64,000 nt of DNA from Mucilaginibacter sp. cycad4 (GTDB lineage Bacteria; Bacteroidota; Bacteroidia; Sphingobacteriales; Sphingobacteriaceae), in the NCBI RefSeq assembly GCF_034263275.1, contig NZ_CP139559.1, forward strand, positions 124,001 through 188,000, read 5' to 3'. A program made the translations under genes and the position numbers. This document shows, one piece after another, positions 32,649 to 41,443 of this stretch (positions are counted from its first letter, which is position 1; every line of letters starts with the position of its first letter). Under the pieces are notes generated by a model. That model saw nothing but the letters and a program-made list of their open reading frames with translations, ran no database searches and had not been told where the DNA came from.

Positions 32649-33692
32649 ATGAAAAGCGATATGGACAATAGGGAATGGCTGGATGATTTCATCGCGCTGA
32701 AACAGGTTAGCAAAACTAACCCGTTCACAGTGCCTGAAGGCTATTTTCATGAGTTAGCGCAGCACATTACAACACGCATAAGGCTTGAGGGATTAAAAAA
32801 CTATCCATCTGCAGGGTACACCGTACCTGAAAATTACTTTGACGAGCTAAGCAGCAATATCCGGAGCCGTATAAATATTGAAAGTGCTTTTGGCGCCGGT
32901 GATTCGGGGTTTACCGTTCCCGAAAATTATTTTGATGAGCTGAGCAGCAATATTCAAAGCCGTATTGTGGTTGATGAAGCCATGAATGCGGGTGAGAGTT
33001 TCACGGTGCCCGAAAATTACTTTGATGAGCTAAGCAGCAATATCCAAAGCCGGATAACGGTGGAGGAGGCCATGGATTTGGCTGATGAAGGCTTCACTGT
33101 ACCTGAAAACTACTTTGATGAGCTGAGCAGCAACATCCAAAGCCGCATAGCGGTTGAGGAGGCCATGGGCAATGAGGGTTTTACTGTTCCTGAAAACTAT
33201 TTTGAGGAACTAAGCGCCAATATTCAAAGCCGTATAGCTGTTGAAGAAGCAGTGAATGCTGAGCACGAAGGCTTTGTTGTACCGATAGATTACTTTAATC
33301 AGCTTAACCAGCGTATCCTGGATAAAACAGTTAATGCTGATTTGGAAGAGGAGCAGGAGATTGATAATGTTGTAAGCATTAACAAAGCCAAACCCGTACA
33401 GAAAAAGGGTATAGTAAGGAGGCTTTGGTTGTCGCCTACCATCAGGTATGCTACAGCGGCCTGTTTTGCTTTGATATTAGGTGTGGGTGTTATTTTCAGG
33501 GGAGATATCCAGGCGCCGGACCATAACCATTCTTATTTGCACGAGCAGGTATCATCAGTACCGGTTGATGAAATAAAAAGCTATCTTCAGTTACACATGG
33601 ACGCGAGCGATACCCGTACACTGATAGATGCTAACCAAAAAAGCAACACAAGTAATGCAGACGAAGATCTGTCGGATTATATAGATAATTAA
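32649..33692 (+). CDS. Membrane protein with seven tandem VPENYF repeats, candidate anti-sigma factor
   Basis: 347 aa from the ATG at 32649. Residues 1-225 hold seven copies of a ~30-residue repeat, core FTVPENYFDELSSNIQSRI, with VPxxYF starting at residues 28, 59, 90, 120, 151, 180 and 211. A basic linker (KKGIVRRLWLSPTIRY) leads into one helix (about 266-284). About 60 residues then lie in the periplasm. The repeat part is cytoplasmic by the positive-inside rule. No zinc-binding anti-sigma motif (HxxxCxxC) is present. The place right after an ECF sigma gene suggests sigma binding or signal transfer. I know such VP-x-x-YF units from uncharacterised Bacteroidota proteins, usually with one or two copies. 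Function is inference. Confidence 0.75.
   Translation: MKSDMDNREWLDDFIALKQVSKTNPFTVPEGYFHELAQHITTRIRLEGLKNYPSAGYTVPENYFDELSSNIRSRINIESAFGAGDSGFTVPENYFDELSSNIQSRIVVDEAMNAGESFTVPENYFDELSSNIQSRITVEEAMDLADEGFTVPENYFDELSSNIQSRIAVEEAMGNEGFTVPENYFEELSANIQSRIAVEEAVNAEHEGFVVPIDYFNQLNQRILDKTVNADLEEEQEIDNVVSINKAKPVQKKGIVRRLWLSPTIRYATAACFALILGVGVIFRGDIQAPDHNHSYLHEQVSSVPVDEIKSYLQLHMDASDTRTLIDANQKSNTSNADEDLSDYIDN
32730..33300 (+). repeat. Tandem ~90-bp coding repeats
   Basis: Seven repeats with periods of about 90-93 bp inside the membrane protein gene. Copies 2-6 share long nearly identical runs such as GAAAATTACTTTGA(T/C)GAGCT. Units differ by third-position changes and by short linker indels, indicating duplication of a DNA unit followed by selection on the protein. 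Confidence 0.85.
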
Positions 33693-33709
33693 ACAGAGGA
33701 AAAAATTTA

Positions 33710-34216
33710 ATGAGTAAATTGATCAGGCATATTTGTATTGTGTTATTTGTTATGGCAATAGGCTATGAGGCTGTGGGACAGGTTAACCGCTTTGTTCCGG
33801 CTCAAACGCCTTCAAGGCCCCAACTTAACCCGGTACGCCCTAATGGCAACAAAAAGGGCGCTATGGGTAAAAGACTTGAAGCTGCCCGTAACAGGTATAT
33901 CAGCCGCCAGCTTGATCTTACTGATGAAGAGGCTACTAAATTCTGGCCGCTTTATAACCAGTACCAGCAGGAGCTTACTGCTGTGCGCATTCTGAAGCGT
34001 TTAAACAACTCTACTTCATCAACCAATGGCACCGAGCAAATAGATAAGGAAATTTATTACGAAAGCCAGCTGGTTGGGATCCGTAAACGCTATCGCGATT
34101 CCTTTGCCAAGATCCTTCCTCCCGAAAAGGTGAGTGTCCTGTACAAGAGCGAGCAGGAATTTAACGACGAACTCATCAAGCAGCTCAGCGAACGCAGCGA
34201 AAGAGCGGGGAATTAA
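33710..34216 (+). CDS. Small exported helical protein, LTxEE/Spy-like, possible periplasmic sensor
   Basis: 168 aa. Signal peptide about residues 1-23 (MSKLIRHICIVLFVMAIGYE). The mature part is proline-rich at first, then helical with RNRYISRQLDLTDEEATKFWPLYNQYQQEL, a pattern like the LTxxQ/Spy-CpxP group and Bacteroidota proteins with a FWPLYNxY motif. In that group the proteins sense or buffer unfolded proteins or metals in the periplasm. It is third in the sigma operon, 17 bp after the repeat protein, with an AGAGGAAA stretch that can serve as ribosome site. A role in signalling to the repeat protein is inference. Confidence 0.75.
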   Translation: MSKLIRHICIVLFVMAIGYEAVGQVNRFVPAQTPSRPQLNPVRPNGNKKGAMGKRLEAARNRYISRQLDLTDEEATKFWPLYNQYQQELTAVRILKRLNNSTSSTNGTEQIDKEIYYESQLVGIRKRYRDSFAKILPPEKVSVLYKSEQEFNDELIKQLSERSERAGN

Positions 34217-34241
34217 AATCAATTAATGAATTATAGAATTA

Positions 34242-34268
34242 GTGAATTGGTCAATTCACTTTTTTTGT
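34242..34268 (+). terminator. Terminator of the sigma-factor operon
   Basis: AGTGAATTG-GT-CAATTCACT perfect nine-base stem followed by a run of T, 25 bp past the stop of the small exported protein. Confidence 0.75.
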
Positions 34269-34369
34269 TTGTGGCTTTATTGAGGTAAATGTTGAATTTT
34301 GCATAATTGATTTAAATATGCAAAGCATAAATCAATAATTCACTAATTCAATAAATCAATAATTGCTCC

Positions 34370-35563
34370 ATGCCAACTCTTCGCCAGCTTTTTTTAGCCA
34401 ACAATGCACAAACTACCAATTTTCCTTTGTTGCTTGAATTTGAGCGCGCCGAGGGTATTTATATGTACAATGCGGAGGGCAAACCCTATATCGACCTGAT
34501 CTCAGGCATCGGGGTAAGCAGTCTTGGGCATAGTAATCCTTATGTTATTGATGCGATAAAGCAGCAGGTTGATAAATATATGCACCTGATGGTTTACGGC
34601 GAGTATGTACAAACCCCACAAGTGCGCTTTGCCGAAAAACTTGTTTCGGTATTGCCAGATAATCTGCAGTCGGTATATTTTACCAACTCGGGTGCCGAAG
34701 CTGTAGAGGGGGCATTAAAGCTTGCCAAGCGTTTTACGGGCAGGCAGCAGGTTGTGGCTTGCCTTAACTCATATCATGGCAGCACACATGGCGCATTGAG
34801 CGTTATGGGCAATGAGGAGTTTAAGCAGGCTTATCGTCCGTTACTGCCGGGAGTAAATTTCATCCGTTTTAATAACCCGGAAGATCTTTTGCTGATAACT
34901 GAAGAAACGGCCTGTGTGATCATCGAAACCATCCAGGGCGAGGCAGGCATCCGTGTACCTGATTTTGCTTATATGCAGGCTTTACGCGCCCGTTGTACCG
35001 AAACCGGTACGCTGTTGATATTAGATGAAATCCAGGCAGCGTTCGGACGTACAGGGAAGCTCTTCGCGTTTGAGCATTTTGATATTGTACCTGATATTTT
35101 ATTATTAGCGAAAGCTTTGGGTGGCGGTATGCCGATAGGCGCATTTATTTCATCAAACCAAATCATGGATGCGTTAAAGGAAAACCCGATCCTTGGTCAT
35201 ATCACTACCTTTGGCGGGCACCCTGTATGCTGCGCGGCAGGTTTAGCGGCACTGGAGTTTCTGCTGGATAACGACCTGGTATCCGGCGTAGCCGAAAAGG
35301 AAGCTTTGTTTCGTGATTTGCTTGTACACCCTGCTATACAAAAGGTACGCGGCAAAGGCCTTATGATGGCCATCGAACTGGAAAACTTCGACCTTAATAA
35401 AAAAATAATTGACCGCTGTATTGAAAACGGTGTAATAACCGACTGGTTTTTACATTGCAGCAACTCCATGCGTTTGGCCCCGCCCCTGATCATTACCCAT
35501 GACGAGATCAGGAAAGCTTGTGGTGTAATTATAGAAGCGATTGATTTCTACACCAACAAATAA
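34370..35563 (+). CDS. Class III PLP-dependent aminotransferase (acetylornithine/ornithine type)
   Basis: 397 aa. Motifs: GKPYIDLISGIGVSSLGHSN, FTNSGAEAVEGALKLAK, SYHGSTHGALSVMGN, LILDEIQAAFGRTGKLFAFE and the PLP lysine region LLLAKALGGGMPIGAFI. The substrate may be N-acetylornithine, ornithine, 4-aminobutyrate or another omega-amine. Neighbours do not help. It is a single gene preceded by an AT-rich leader. Confidence 0.93.
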   Translation: MPTLRQLFLANNAQTTNFPLLLEFERAEGIYMYNAEGKPYIDLISGIGVSSLGHSNPYVIDAIKQQVDKYMHLMVYGEYVQTPQVRFAEKLVSVLPDNLQSVYFTNSGAEAVEGALKLAKRFTGRQQVVACLNSYHGSTHGALSVMGNEEFKQAYRPLLPGVNFIRFNNPEDLLLITEETACVIIETIQGEAGIRVPDFAYMQALRARCTETGTLLILDEIQAAFGRTGKLFAFEHFDIVPDILLLAKALGGGMPIGAFISSNQIMDALKENPILGHITTFGGHPVCCAAGLAALEFLLDNDLVSGVAEKEALFRDLLVHPAIQKVRGKGLMMAIELENFDLNKKIIDRCIENGVITDWFLHCSNSMRLAPPLIITHDEIRKACGVIIEAIDFYTNK

Positions 35564-36228
35564 AAATATAGCATTCCCGTCCCCTCAGGGCCTCTCGCAG
35601 GTTTAAGTTTACCCATAAAATTCACCAACCTGAAATGTCAACAGAAGGCACGGAGCCGAAAAACGTGCTCGTTTAGAGCTATAAATACGAGGCTCCGTTG
35701 GTGCCGGCAACAACGCTTTGTCTGTGATGTATATTTGAATATATACCTGGCCTGTTATCCGGCCTCAGAGAGGCCAAGGGCTTATAGATAAAATTAAAGA
35801 AATTTGGACTCCAGCGGAGTCTCCTAATCGAAAACTTGCTTTCCGGACGTTGTTTAGTTCAAATTTAGATTTTATGGGTAAACCTAAACCTGCGAGAGAC
35901 CATAAGCAAAGCCGCATGGCGTACGAGATTTCTCTTTCGCACCGGTGCACAATCCCACCACCGCTCTATCGAAATGGCACCGTTTATAATAACTCACCTA
36001 TTCGTCCTGTAACTTGCCTGTTACAACTCTTCCATAATTCTGGTAAATTTTTGTTTGAGTTAAATTGGTATGGTTTGTGTATTTATAGCAATGCCTGTAG
36101 AAATAATGTTTCCAGTGTCCTAAAGGCAATAAATAAGGTCACTGATGCATCTTTTTAAGGTCACCCTGCTTTTACAATTAATTAAATGTTGTAAAGCAAA
36201 CTATCAAAGCATCTATATACATCTACAT
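35564..36228. other. Long intergenic region, 665 bp, holding an inverted-repeat element
   Basis: The largest gene-free gap in the window. 35592-35898 is a candidate MITE. The rest (35899-36228) is AT-rich with no recognised promoter box. Open frames in it (for example on the plus strand from 35850) look spurious. Nothing resembling tRNA was seen. Confidence 0.6.
35592..35898. mobile_element. 307-bp MITE-like element with 30-bp terminal inverted repeats
   Basis: Left end 35592-35621 starts CTCTCGCAGGTTTAAGTTTA and the right end 35869-35898 is its complement with one mismatch (29 of 30 matching). Interior palindromes include GGCCTCAGAGAGGCC and GACTCCAGCGGAGTC. No transposase is encoded. The structure fits a non-autonomous inverted-repeat element. 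Confidence 0.65.
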
Positions 36229-38505
36229 ATGAAAATAGCATATATATCAACCTATCCCCCCCGCGAATGCGGTCTTGCAACATTTAATAATAATTTGATG
36301 CGTGCCATCAGTTCAAATTTTCCCGAAAGGCAAACCCTGGCGCAAAACGGTTTTATTGTGGCACTTAATGATTCGGAAAACCTGCAGGAATATGAATACC
36401 CGGAGGAAGTTAAATATATTATTCGCCAAAACCATCAGAAAGATTATATCCGTGCGGCCAATTATATCAACACCAGTAATGCCGATGTATGTATTATGGA
36501 GCACGAGTTTGGCATATACGGCGGCGAAAGCGGCATTTATATTTTGCCGCTGATCAATCGTCTCGAAAAACCGCTGATCTCAATTTTACATACGGTATTG
36601 AAAGATCCGAGTTATGTGCAGCGCATCATCATCCGTGAAATTGCCGAGCAATCATCAAAGGTTGTGGTGATGAGCAAACGTGCTGTAGATTTCCTGACCA
36701 ATATTTATGAGATCCCTGCCGATAAGATCCAGATCATAGAGCATGGCGTTCCTGATGTGGAAGCCCCTGCCGAGAACCCGGTGAAAAGCTTGTCGTCATT
36801 TAAAAACAAGAGGGTAATGTTAACCTTTGGTTTACTAAGCCGCAATAAAGGTTTGGAAACTGTGATAAAAGCATTGCCTAAAATAGTGGAGAAACACCCT
36901 GATGTGATGTACGTGGTATTAGGCAATACACATCCCGGGGTTATTAAAAGCTCGGGCGAGGAATACCGCGATCATTTGAAATCGCTTGCAGCGCAGTTAG
37001 GGGTTTCGAAGAACCTGGCATTTATTGCCAAGTTTGTTTCTGAAGAGGAATTGGTAAACTACCTAACAGCTTGTGAAATCTATGTTACTCCATACCTCAA
37101 TGAAGCACAGATCACCAGTGGTACGCTATCATACGCCGTAGGTGCAGGCGCGGCTGTAGTATCAACCCCATACTGGCATGCTACGGAATTGCTGGCCGAT
37201 AAACGCGGCAGGTTATTTGACTTTAAAAATTCGGAAGCACTGGCCGATACAGTTATCGAATTGCTTGACCAGGACCGTGTGCTGAACGAGCTGAAGGAAA
37301 ATGCTTACGAATATGGCTTGCATTTGCGCTGGCCAGTTATAGGCGCCGAATTTATTAAAGTGGCCCGGGAATCATTGGTACGGTTTGATTTCAGCGATAA
37401 AATCCTCCGCAACAGCATTGTTGATCCGGAGATCCTGCCAAAATTCAGCTTAACCCACGTGTTACGGCTAACTGACGATACCGGGATTGTACAACATGCC
37501 AAATACGGGATCCCGAATTTAAAAGAGGGGTATTGTTTGGATGATAACGCCCGCGCGCTTATTATGGCGCTGATGGCCTACCAACGTAACGGGAGTCGTG
37601 AAGCATTTGAACTGCTGCCCATTTACCTGAGCTATATCCACTATATGCAAACGGATGACGGTAACTTCCGCAACTTCCTGAGTTTTGACAGGCGGTATTT
37701 GGACGAAATTGGATCTGAAGATTCATTTGGCCGTACCATTTGGGCCCTTGGCCATTTGATCGGCTGCGCGGCCAGCAACTCATACCGTGAATTTGCGCTG
37801 GAGATCTTCCATAAATCGGTGCCGCATTTTGCAGCGTTGAAACATTTAAGAGGTGTGGCCAATACCATAATCGGTATCAGTCTTTACCTGCAGGTTTATC
37901 CTACTGATGAGGGCATGGTTAAAATATTAGCCAACCTCACCCAGCCATTGATTGATGCCTATAATAACACCCAGTCCGACGATTGGCAATGGTTTGAGGA
38001 AAAGATGACTTATGATAACGCCATTCTTCCGTTAGCCCTGCTGCACTCATGCGAGATCACCGGTAATGAGGAAGCTAAGAAGATAGCCATGGCAACCATG
38101 GCCTTCCTTGATCAGCTTACCTTATCGAACGGGTATTTAAGTCCTGTAGGTAATGATGGCTGGTATTACCGTGGTGGCACTTTCCCTACGTTTGATCAGC
38201 AGGCTATTGAAACCATGGCCATGGTGCTGATGCATTTTCAGGCATACCAGATCTTCAGGATCCCGCAGTATATTGAAAAAATGTTCCTGAGCTATAAATG
38301 GTTCCTTGGCGAAAATACTTTGCGGGCACCGCTGTATGACCATGAAACCAAAGGCTGCTGCGATGGTTTGCTGCCCGGCGGCATAAACCGTAACCAGGGA
38401 GCCGAAAGTACGCTGGCCTACCTGATATCGCACCTTACGGTATTGAAAGCTTTTGAACTGGAATATGAGTATAATAAATACGGCCAAAAAATGCAGATCT
38501 GTTAA
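36229..38505 (+). CDS. Glycosyltransferase family 4 fused to a C-terminal helical (alpha/alpha-barrel) domain
   Basis: 758 aa. The ATG at 36229 (MKIAYISTYPPRECGLATF) is chosen over one 84 bp upstream. Residues 1-410 form a GT-B enzyme of the GT4 type, with the conserved tail LTFGLLSRNKGLETVIKALP. Residues about 420-750 are helical repeats with aromatic pairs (LKEGYCLDDNARALIMALMA, DSFGRTIWALGHLIG) resembling six-hairpin glycosidases. It transfers a sugar from a nucleotide donor to an unknown acceptor. The stop overlaps nothing and the next GT4 gene starts directly after it (TAAATG). Confidence 0.88.
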   Translation: MKIAYISTYPPRECGLATFNNNLMRAISSNFPERQTLAQNGFIVALNDSENLQEYEYPEEVKYIIRQNHQKDYIRAANYINTSNADVCIMEHEFGIYGGESGIYILPLINRLEKPLISILHTVLKDPSYVQRIIIREIAEQSSKVVVMSKRAVDFLTNIYEIPADKIQIIEHGVPDVEAPAENPVKSLSSFKNKRVMLTFGLLSRNKGLETVIKALPKIVEKHPDVMYVVLGNTHPGVIKSSGEEYRDHLKSLAAQLGVSKNLAFIAKFVSEEELVNYLTACEIYVTPYLNEAQITSGTLSYAVGAGAAVVSTPYWHATELLADKRGRLFDFKNSEALADTVIELLDQDRVLNELKENAYEYGLHLRWPVIGAEFIKVARESLVRFDFSDKILRNSIVDPEILPKFSLTHVLRLTDDTGIVQHAKYGIPNLKEGYCLDDNARALIMALMAYQRNGSREAFELLPIYLSYIHYMQTDDGNFRNFLSFDRRYLDEIGSEDSFGRTIWALGHLIGCAASNSYREFALEIFHKSVPHFAALKHLRGVANTIIGISLYLQVYPTDEGMVKILANLTQPLIDAYNNTQSDDWQWFEEKMTYDNAILPLALLHSCEITGNEEAKKIAMATMAFLDQLTLSNGYLSPVGNDGWYYRGGTFPTFDQQAIETMAMVLMHFQAYQIFRIPQYIEKMFLSYKWFLGENTLRAPLYDHETKGCCDGLLPGGINRNQGAESTLAYLISHLTVLKAFELEYEYNKYGQKMQIC

Positions 38506-39510
38506 ATGAAGGTAGCTGTATTAGCCCCTGTTGCCTGGCGCACACCGCCCAGGCACTACGGGCCCTGGGAGCAAATAGCATCAAATATAGCCGAAGGGGT
38601 CATTAAAATGGGCGCGGAGGTAACACTCTTCGCCACGGGCGATTCGATAACCGCAGGTGCGCTCGATGCCATTTGTGCCACAGGTTACGAGGAAGACAGA
38701 ACACAGGATGCCAAAGTGCTGGAATGCCTGCATATCAGTAACCTGATGGAAAAGGCTGGTCAGTTCGATATCATTCATAATAATTTTGATTTTTTGCCGC
38801 TTACCTATTCAGGTCTGATTAAAACGCCGTTGATCACTACTATTCACGGGTTTTCATCATCAAAGATCATCCCGGTTTATAAAAAATATAATAGCCGGGG
38901 GCATTACGTTTCCATCAGCAATGCCGACCGTAGTCCGGAGCTTGATTATTTAGCCACGGTATACAACGGCCTTGATACCCGCGATTTTCAGTTTTATGAG
39001 CAGCCGGATAATTACCTGTTGTACTTCGGTCGCATCCATCCCGATAAAGGCACTGCTGAAGCTATCGATATCGCCAAAAAAAGTAAACGAAAATTGCTGA
39101 TAGCCGGTATAGTTCAGGATGCGGATTACTTTAAGGAAAAGATAGAGCCGTTGCTTTCTGCGGATATAGAATATATTGGCCATGCCGGGCCTGATAAGCG
39201 GCGGGAACTTTTAGGCAGGGCTTATGCGCTATTGCATCCCATCAGCTTTGATGAGCCTTTCGGCTTGAGCGTGGCTGAAGCAATGCTTTGCGGCACGCCG
39301 GTCATAGCTTTTAACCGCGGCTCTATGCCCGAATTAATCAAAAACGCAGAGACCGGCTTTTTGGTTAATACGGTTGATGAAGCCGCCCAGGCGGTTGACT
39401 GGCTTAATCAGATCAGCAGGGCTGATTGTTACAATTGGGCAAATTCGCAGTTTTCGAGTGATAAAATGGTGAAGGATTATTGGGAGCTGTATAATAGGAT
39501 ATTGGGATAA
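38506..39510 (+). CDS. Glycosyltransferase family 4
   Basis: 334 aa, GT-B fold. N-terminal acceptor domain begins MKVAVLAPVAWRTPPRHYGP. The donor domain shows LLYFGRIHPDKGTAEAIDIA, HPISFDEPFGLSVAEAM and CGTPVIAFNRGSMPELI. The E-x7-E motif is visible (EPFGLSVAE). It is coupled to the GT upstream (start right after its stop). The two probably build one product. The GH130 enzyme at 18467 may act on the same mannoside, by analogy with clusters elsewhere. Confidence 0.93.
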   Translation: MKVAVLAPVAWRTPPRHYGPWEQIASNIAEGVIKMGAEVTLFATGDSITAGALDAICATGYEEDRTQDAKVLECLHISNLMEKAGQFDIIHNNFDFLPLTYSGLIKTPLITTIHGFSSSKIIPVYKKYNSRGHYVSISNADRSPELDYLATVYNGLDTRDFQFYEQPDNYLLYFGRIHPDKGTAEAIDIAKKSKRKLLIAGIVQDADYFKEKIEPLLSADIEYIGHAGPDKRRELLGRAYALLHPISFDEPFGLSVAEAMLCGTPVIAFNRGSMPELIKNAETGFLVNTVDEAAQAVDWLNQISRADCYNWANSQFSSDKMVKDYWELYNRILG

Positions 39511-39521
39511 AAGCAAAGAAG

Positions 39522-39647
39522 CTGCCGCGGGTTTAGCGTAGCGTAACCCGTGGTAATGTATGATTTGAGCTTTCAGCTCATCGGGACTAAAGTTGGAAAC
39601 TTTAGCCATAGCCAACCACAGGTTACGCTGCGCTAAACCTGCGGCAG
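39522..39647. repeat. 126-bp inverted-repeat element, CTGCCGCGGG family
   Basis: Arms of about 33 bp: left CTGCCGCGGGTTTAGCG with TAGCGTAACCCGTGGT, right its complement with a few changes. The middle carries AGCTTTCAGCT and AAAGTTGGAAACTTT palindromes. Same family as 62803 (half element) and 24029 (variant). Confidence 0.7.
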
Positions 39648-39657
39648 ATAGGTATAA

Positions 39658-39690
39658 AACAACAAAAGCGCCAATGGCGCTTTTGTTGTT
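39658..39690. terminator. Bidirectional terminator between the GT4 gene and the M3 peptidase
   Basis: Perfect 16-bp arms AACAACAAAAGCGCCA and TGGCGCTTTTGTTGTT around a single A. It serves the two convergent genes. Confidence 0.85.
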
Positions 39691-39702
39691 TGTATGGGTT
39701 GA

Positions 39703-41406
39703 TTAATTCAATTTATCCAACTCGGCCTTAACAAACTCAGCCAGTTCTTTTACATAAGCCGCGCTGAAATCAAACTTAATCCCTGCGGTTTCGTAGATCT
39801 CCTTAATAGTTTTAGTATAGCCGAGTTTAAGGGCATCTAAGTATTGTTGCAAGCCCTTTTCAGGATTTTCTTTGTAGTTTTTCCATACAGCTATAGCGCC
39901 TAACTGGGCCATGCCGTATTCAATATAGTAAAAAGGCACCTCGAAGATGTGCAATTGTTTTTGCCAAAGATTTGCTAATGCTTCGCGATGTTCGCTCCAA
40001 TCGGCAAAACCGGCACCGAATGGTTCAAAGATCTCTATCCAGGCTGTGGTACGGTCAGCATCGGTATGGTCTGGATTAGTATAGATCCAGTGCTGAAACT
40101 GATCGACTACAGCCACCCAGGGCAGGGTTTTCAAAACATCAACCAACTGATCACGTTTGGCGCGTTTCAAATCTTCTTCGTTATCAAAATAAACGTTCCA
40201 GTTATCCATCGAGATCAGCTCCATCGACATGGAAGCAAGTTCGGCCACTTCAGATGGGCAGTGTTTAAAATCATTCAGTTCCAGATCGGCGGTAAGGAAG
40301 GTATGCACTGCGTGGCCACCTTCATGAACCATGGTGGTTAAATCACGAAAAGTATTGGCCGAGTTCATGAAAATGAAAGGTGCGCCGGTTTCAGCCAGCG
40401 GGTAGTTATAACCACCGGGGGCTTTGCCCTTACGGCTTTCTACATCAAACAGGCCATTATCTTTCATGATCTCCAGACGTTCGCCCAAATAGCGGTTGAT
40501 ATTGCTGAAGCACTGGATGGATTTTTCGATCAGGTCATCGCCATTCTGGAATGGTTTGAGGGCTGGTTTACCAGATATATCTACGTCCATATCCCAGGGC
40601 TTAAGCGCGGGCAGATCCAAAGCCTCGCGGCGTTTTTCGGCTTGTATTCTGAGGATAGGGACTATTTCGGTTTCAATAGCTGCATGAAAAGCGTAACAAT
40701 CCTGCGGGGTATAATCGAAACGGCCTAAAGCCTGGAACATATAATCGCGGAAGTTCTCAAAATTAGCGTTTGTTGCTACGGTGTGGCGAAGCTTGCGCAA
40801 ATGGTCGAAAAGTTCATCAAGTTTGTCTTTATCCTGTAAACGACGGCTGGTGATCTTTTCCCAAACTTCCTGGCGCTTAGCACGGTCGGTACCTTTTAAA
40901 AATACGGAAGCTTGTTCTAAAGTAAATTCCTTATCATCAACATGAACAGACATGGAACCGGTGATGGACTGATACTTTTGCTGTTCCACCTGGATCTCGG
41001 TTTGTACCGGGATATTTTCCTCGCGGAAAAGCTCCAATGCTTTTTTTACAGCACGCAAAAAGATGAAATATTTTTCGCCGTCCAGTTTATCAACAAACGC
41101 GCTGGCGACCAGTTTTTTGTTCAGTTCGTTACTGTATGGGGCAATTTTAGGTTCAATTTCGGTGGCAAAGTACTGGAACTTTTGAAGCAGATCTTCGCTG
41201 GTGGTATCGCAGGTCATCCGGATATAGCGCCAGGCAAAATCTTCCTCTAATGCAGCTTCCAGCTCACTTTTATCGCGCAGCCATTTCTCCAGTTCTTCAA
41301 CTGAGTTAATAGGGCGATTTAATAATTCTTTATAAAAAGGTTCAAGGGTTTCCCATTTAATATCAAGGGAAGCCGGGATATATGTTCTCGTTTTTTTGTG
41401 GATCAT
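39703..41406 (-). CDS. M3-family oligoendopeptidase (PepF-like)
   Basis: 567 aa from the ATG at 41406, which starts MIHKKTRTYIPASLDIKWET. An upstream in-frame start falls in repeat-like DNA. Zinc motif HEGGH in DLTTMVHEGGHAVHTF with the downstream Glu in ASMSMELISMDNW. Cytoplasmic metallopeptidase that cuts short peptides. The length fits the M3 type of about 560-600 residues. A cluster of short AGTCGGAAAGTCC repeats lies upstream. Confidence 0.93.
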   Translation of the reverse strand: MIHKKTRTYIPASLDIKWETLEPFYKELLNRPINSVEELEKWLRDKSELEAALEEDFAWRYIRMTCDTTSEDLLQKFQYFATEIEPKIAPYSNELNKKLVASAFVDKLDGEKYFIFLRAVKKALELFREENIPVQTEIQVEQQKYQSITGSMSVHVDDKEFTLEQASVFLKGTDRAKRQEVWEKITSRRLQDKDKLDELFDHLRKLRHTVATNANFENFRDYMFQALGRFDYTPQDCYAFHAAIETEIVPILRIQAEKRREALDLPALKPWDMDVDISGKPALKPFQNGDDLIEKSIQCFSNINRYLGERLEIMKDNGLFDVESRKGKAPGGYNYPLAETGAPFIFMNSANTFRDLTTMVHEGGHAVHTFLTADLELNDFKHCPSEVAELASMSMELISMDNWNVYFDNEEDLKRAKRDQLVDVLKTLPWVAVVDQFQHWIYTNPDHTDADRTTAWIEIFEPFGAGFADWSEHREALANLWQKQLHIFEVPFYYIEYGMAQLGAIAVWKNYKENPEKGLQQYLDALKLGYTKTIKEIYETAGIKFDFSAAYVKELAEFVKAELDKLN

Positions 41407-41443
41407 GATTTTTAGATGTGGAGATATGCAAATATGCGGTTTT

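Noticed and set aside
32730..33300. Tandem repeats as a possible CRISPR array
   Set aside because: The repeats are in frame within an open gene, spacers are not unique, and the period (~90 bp) and coding pattern do not fit CRISPR.
35850..36158. 102-residue frame on the plus strand in the gap before the GT gene
   Set aside because: It runs through the right arm of the inverted-repeat element and has no protein-like features.
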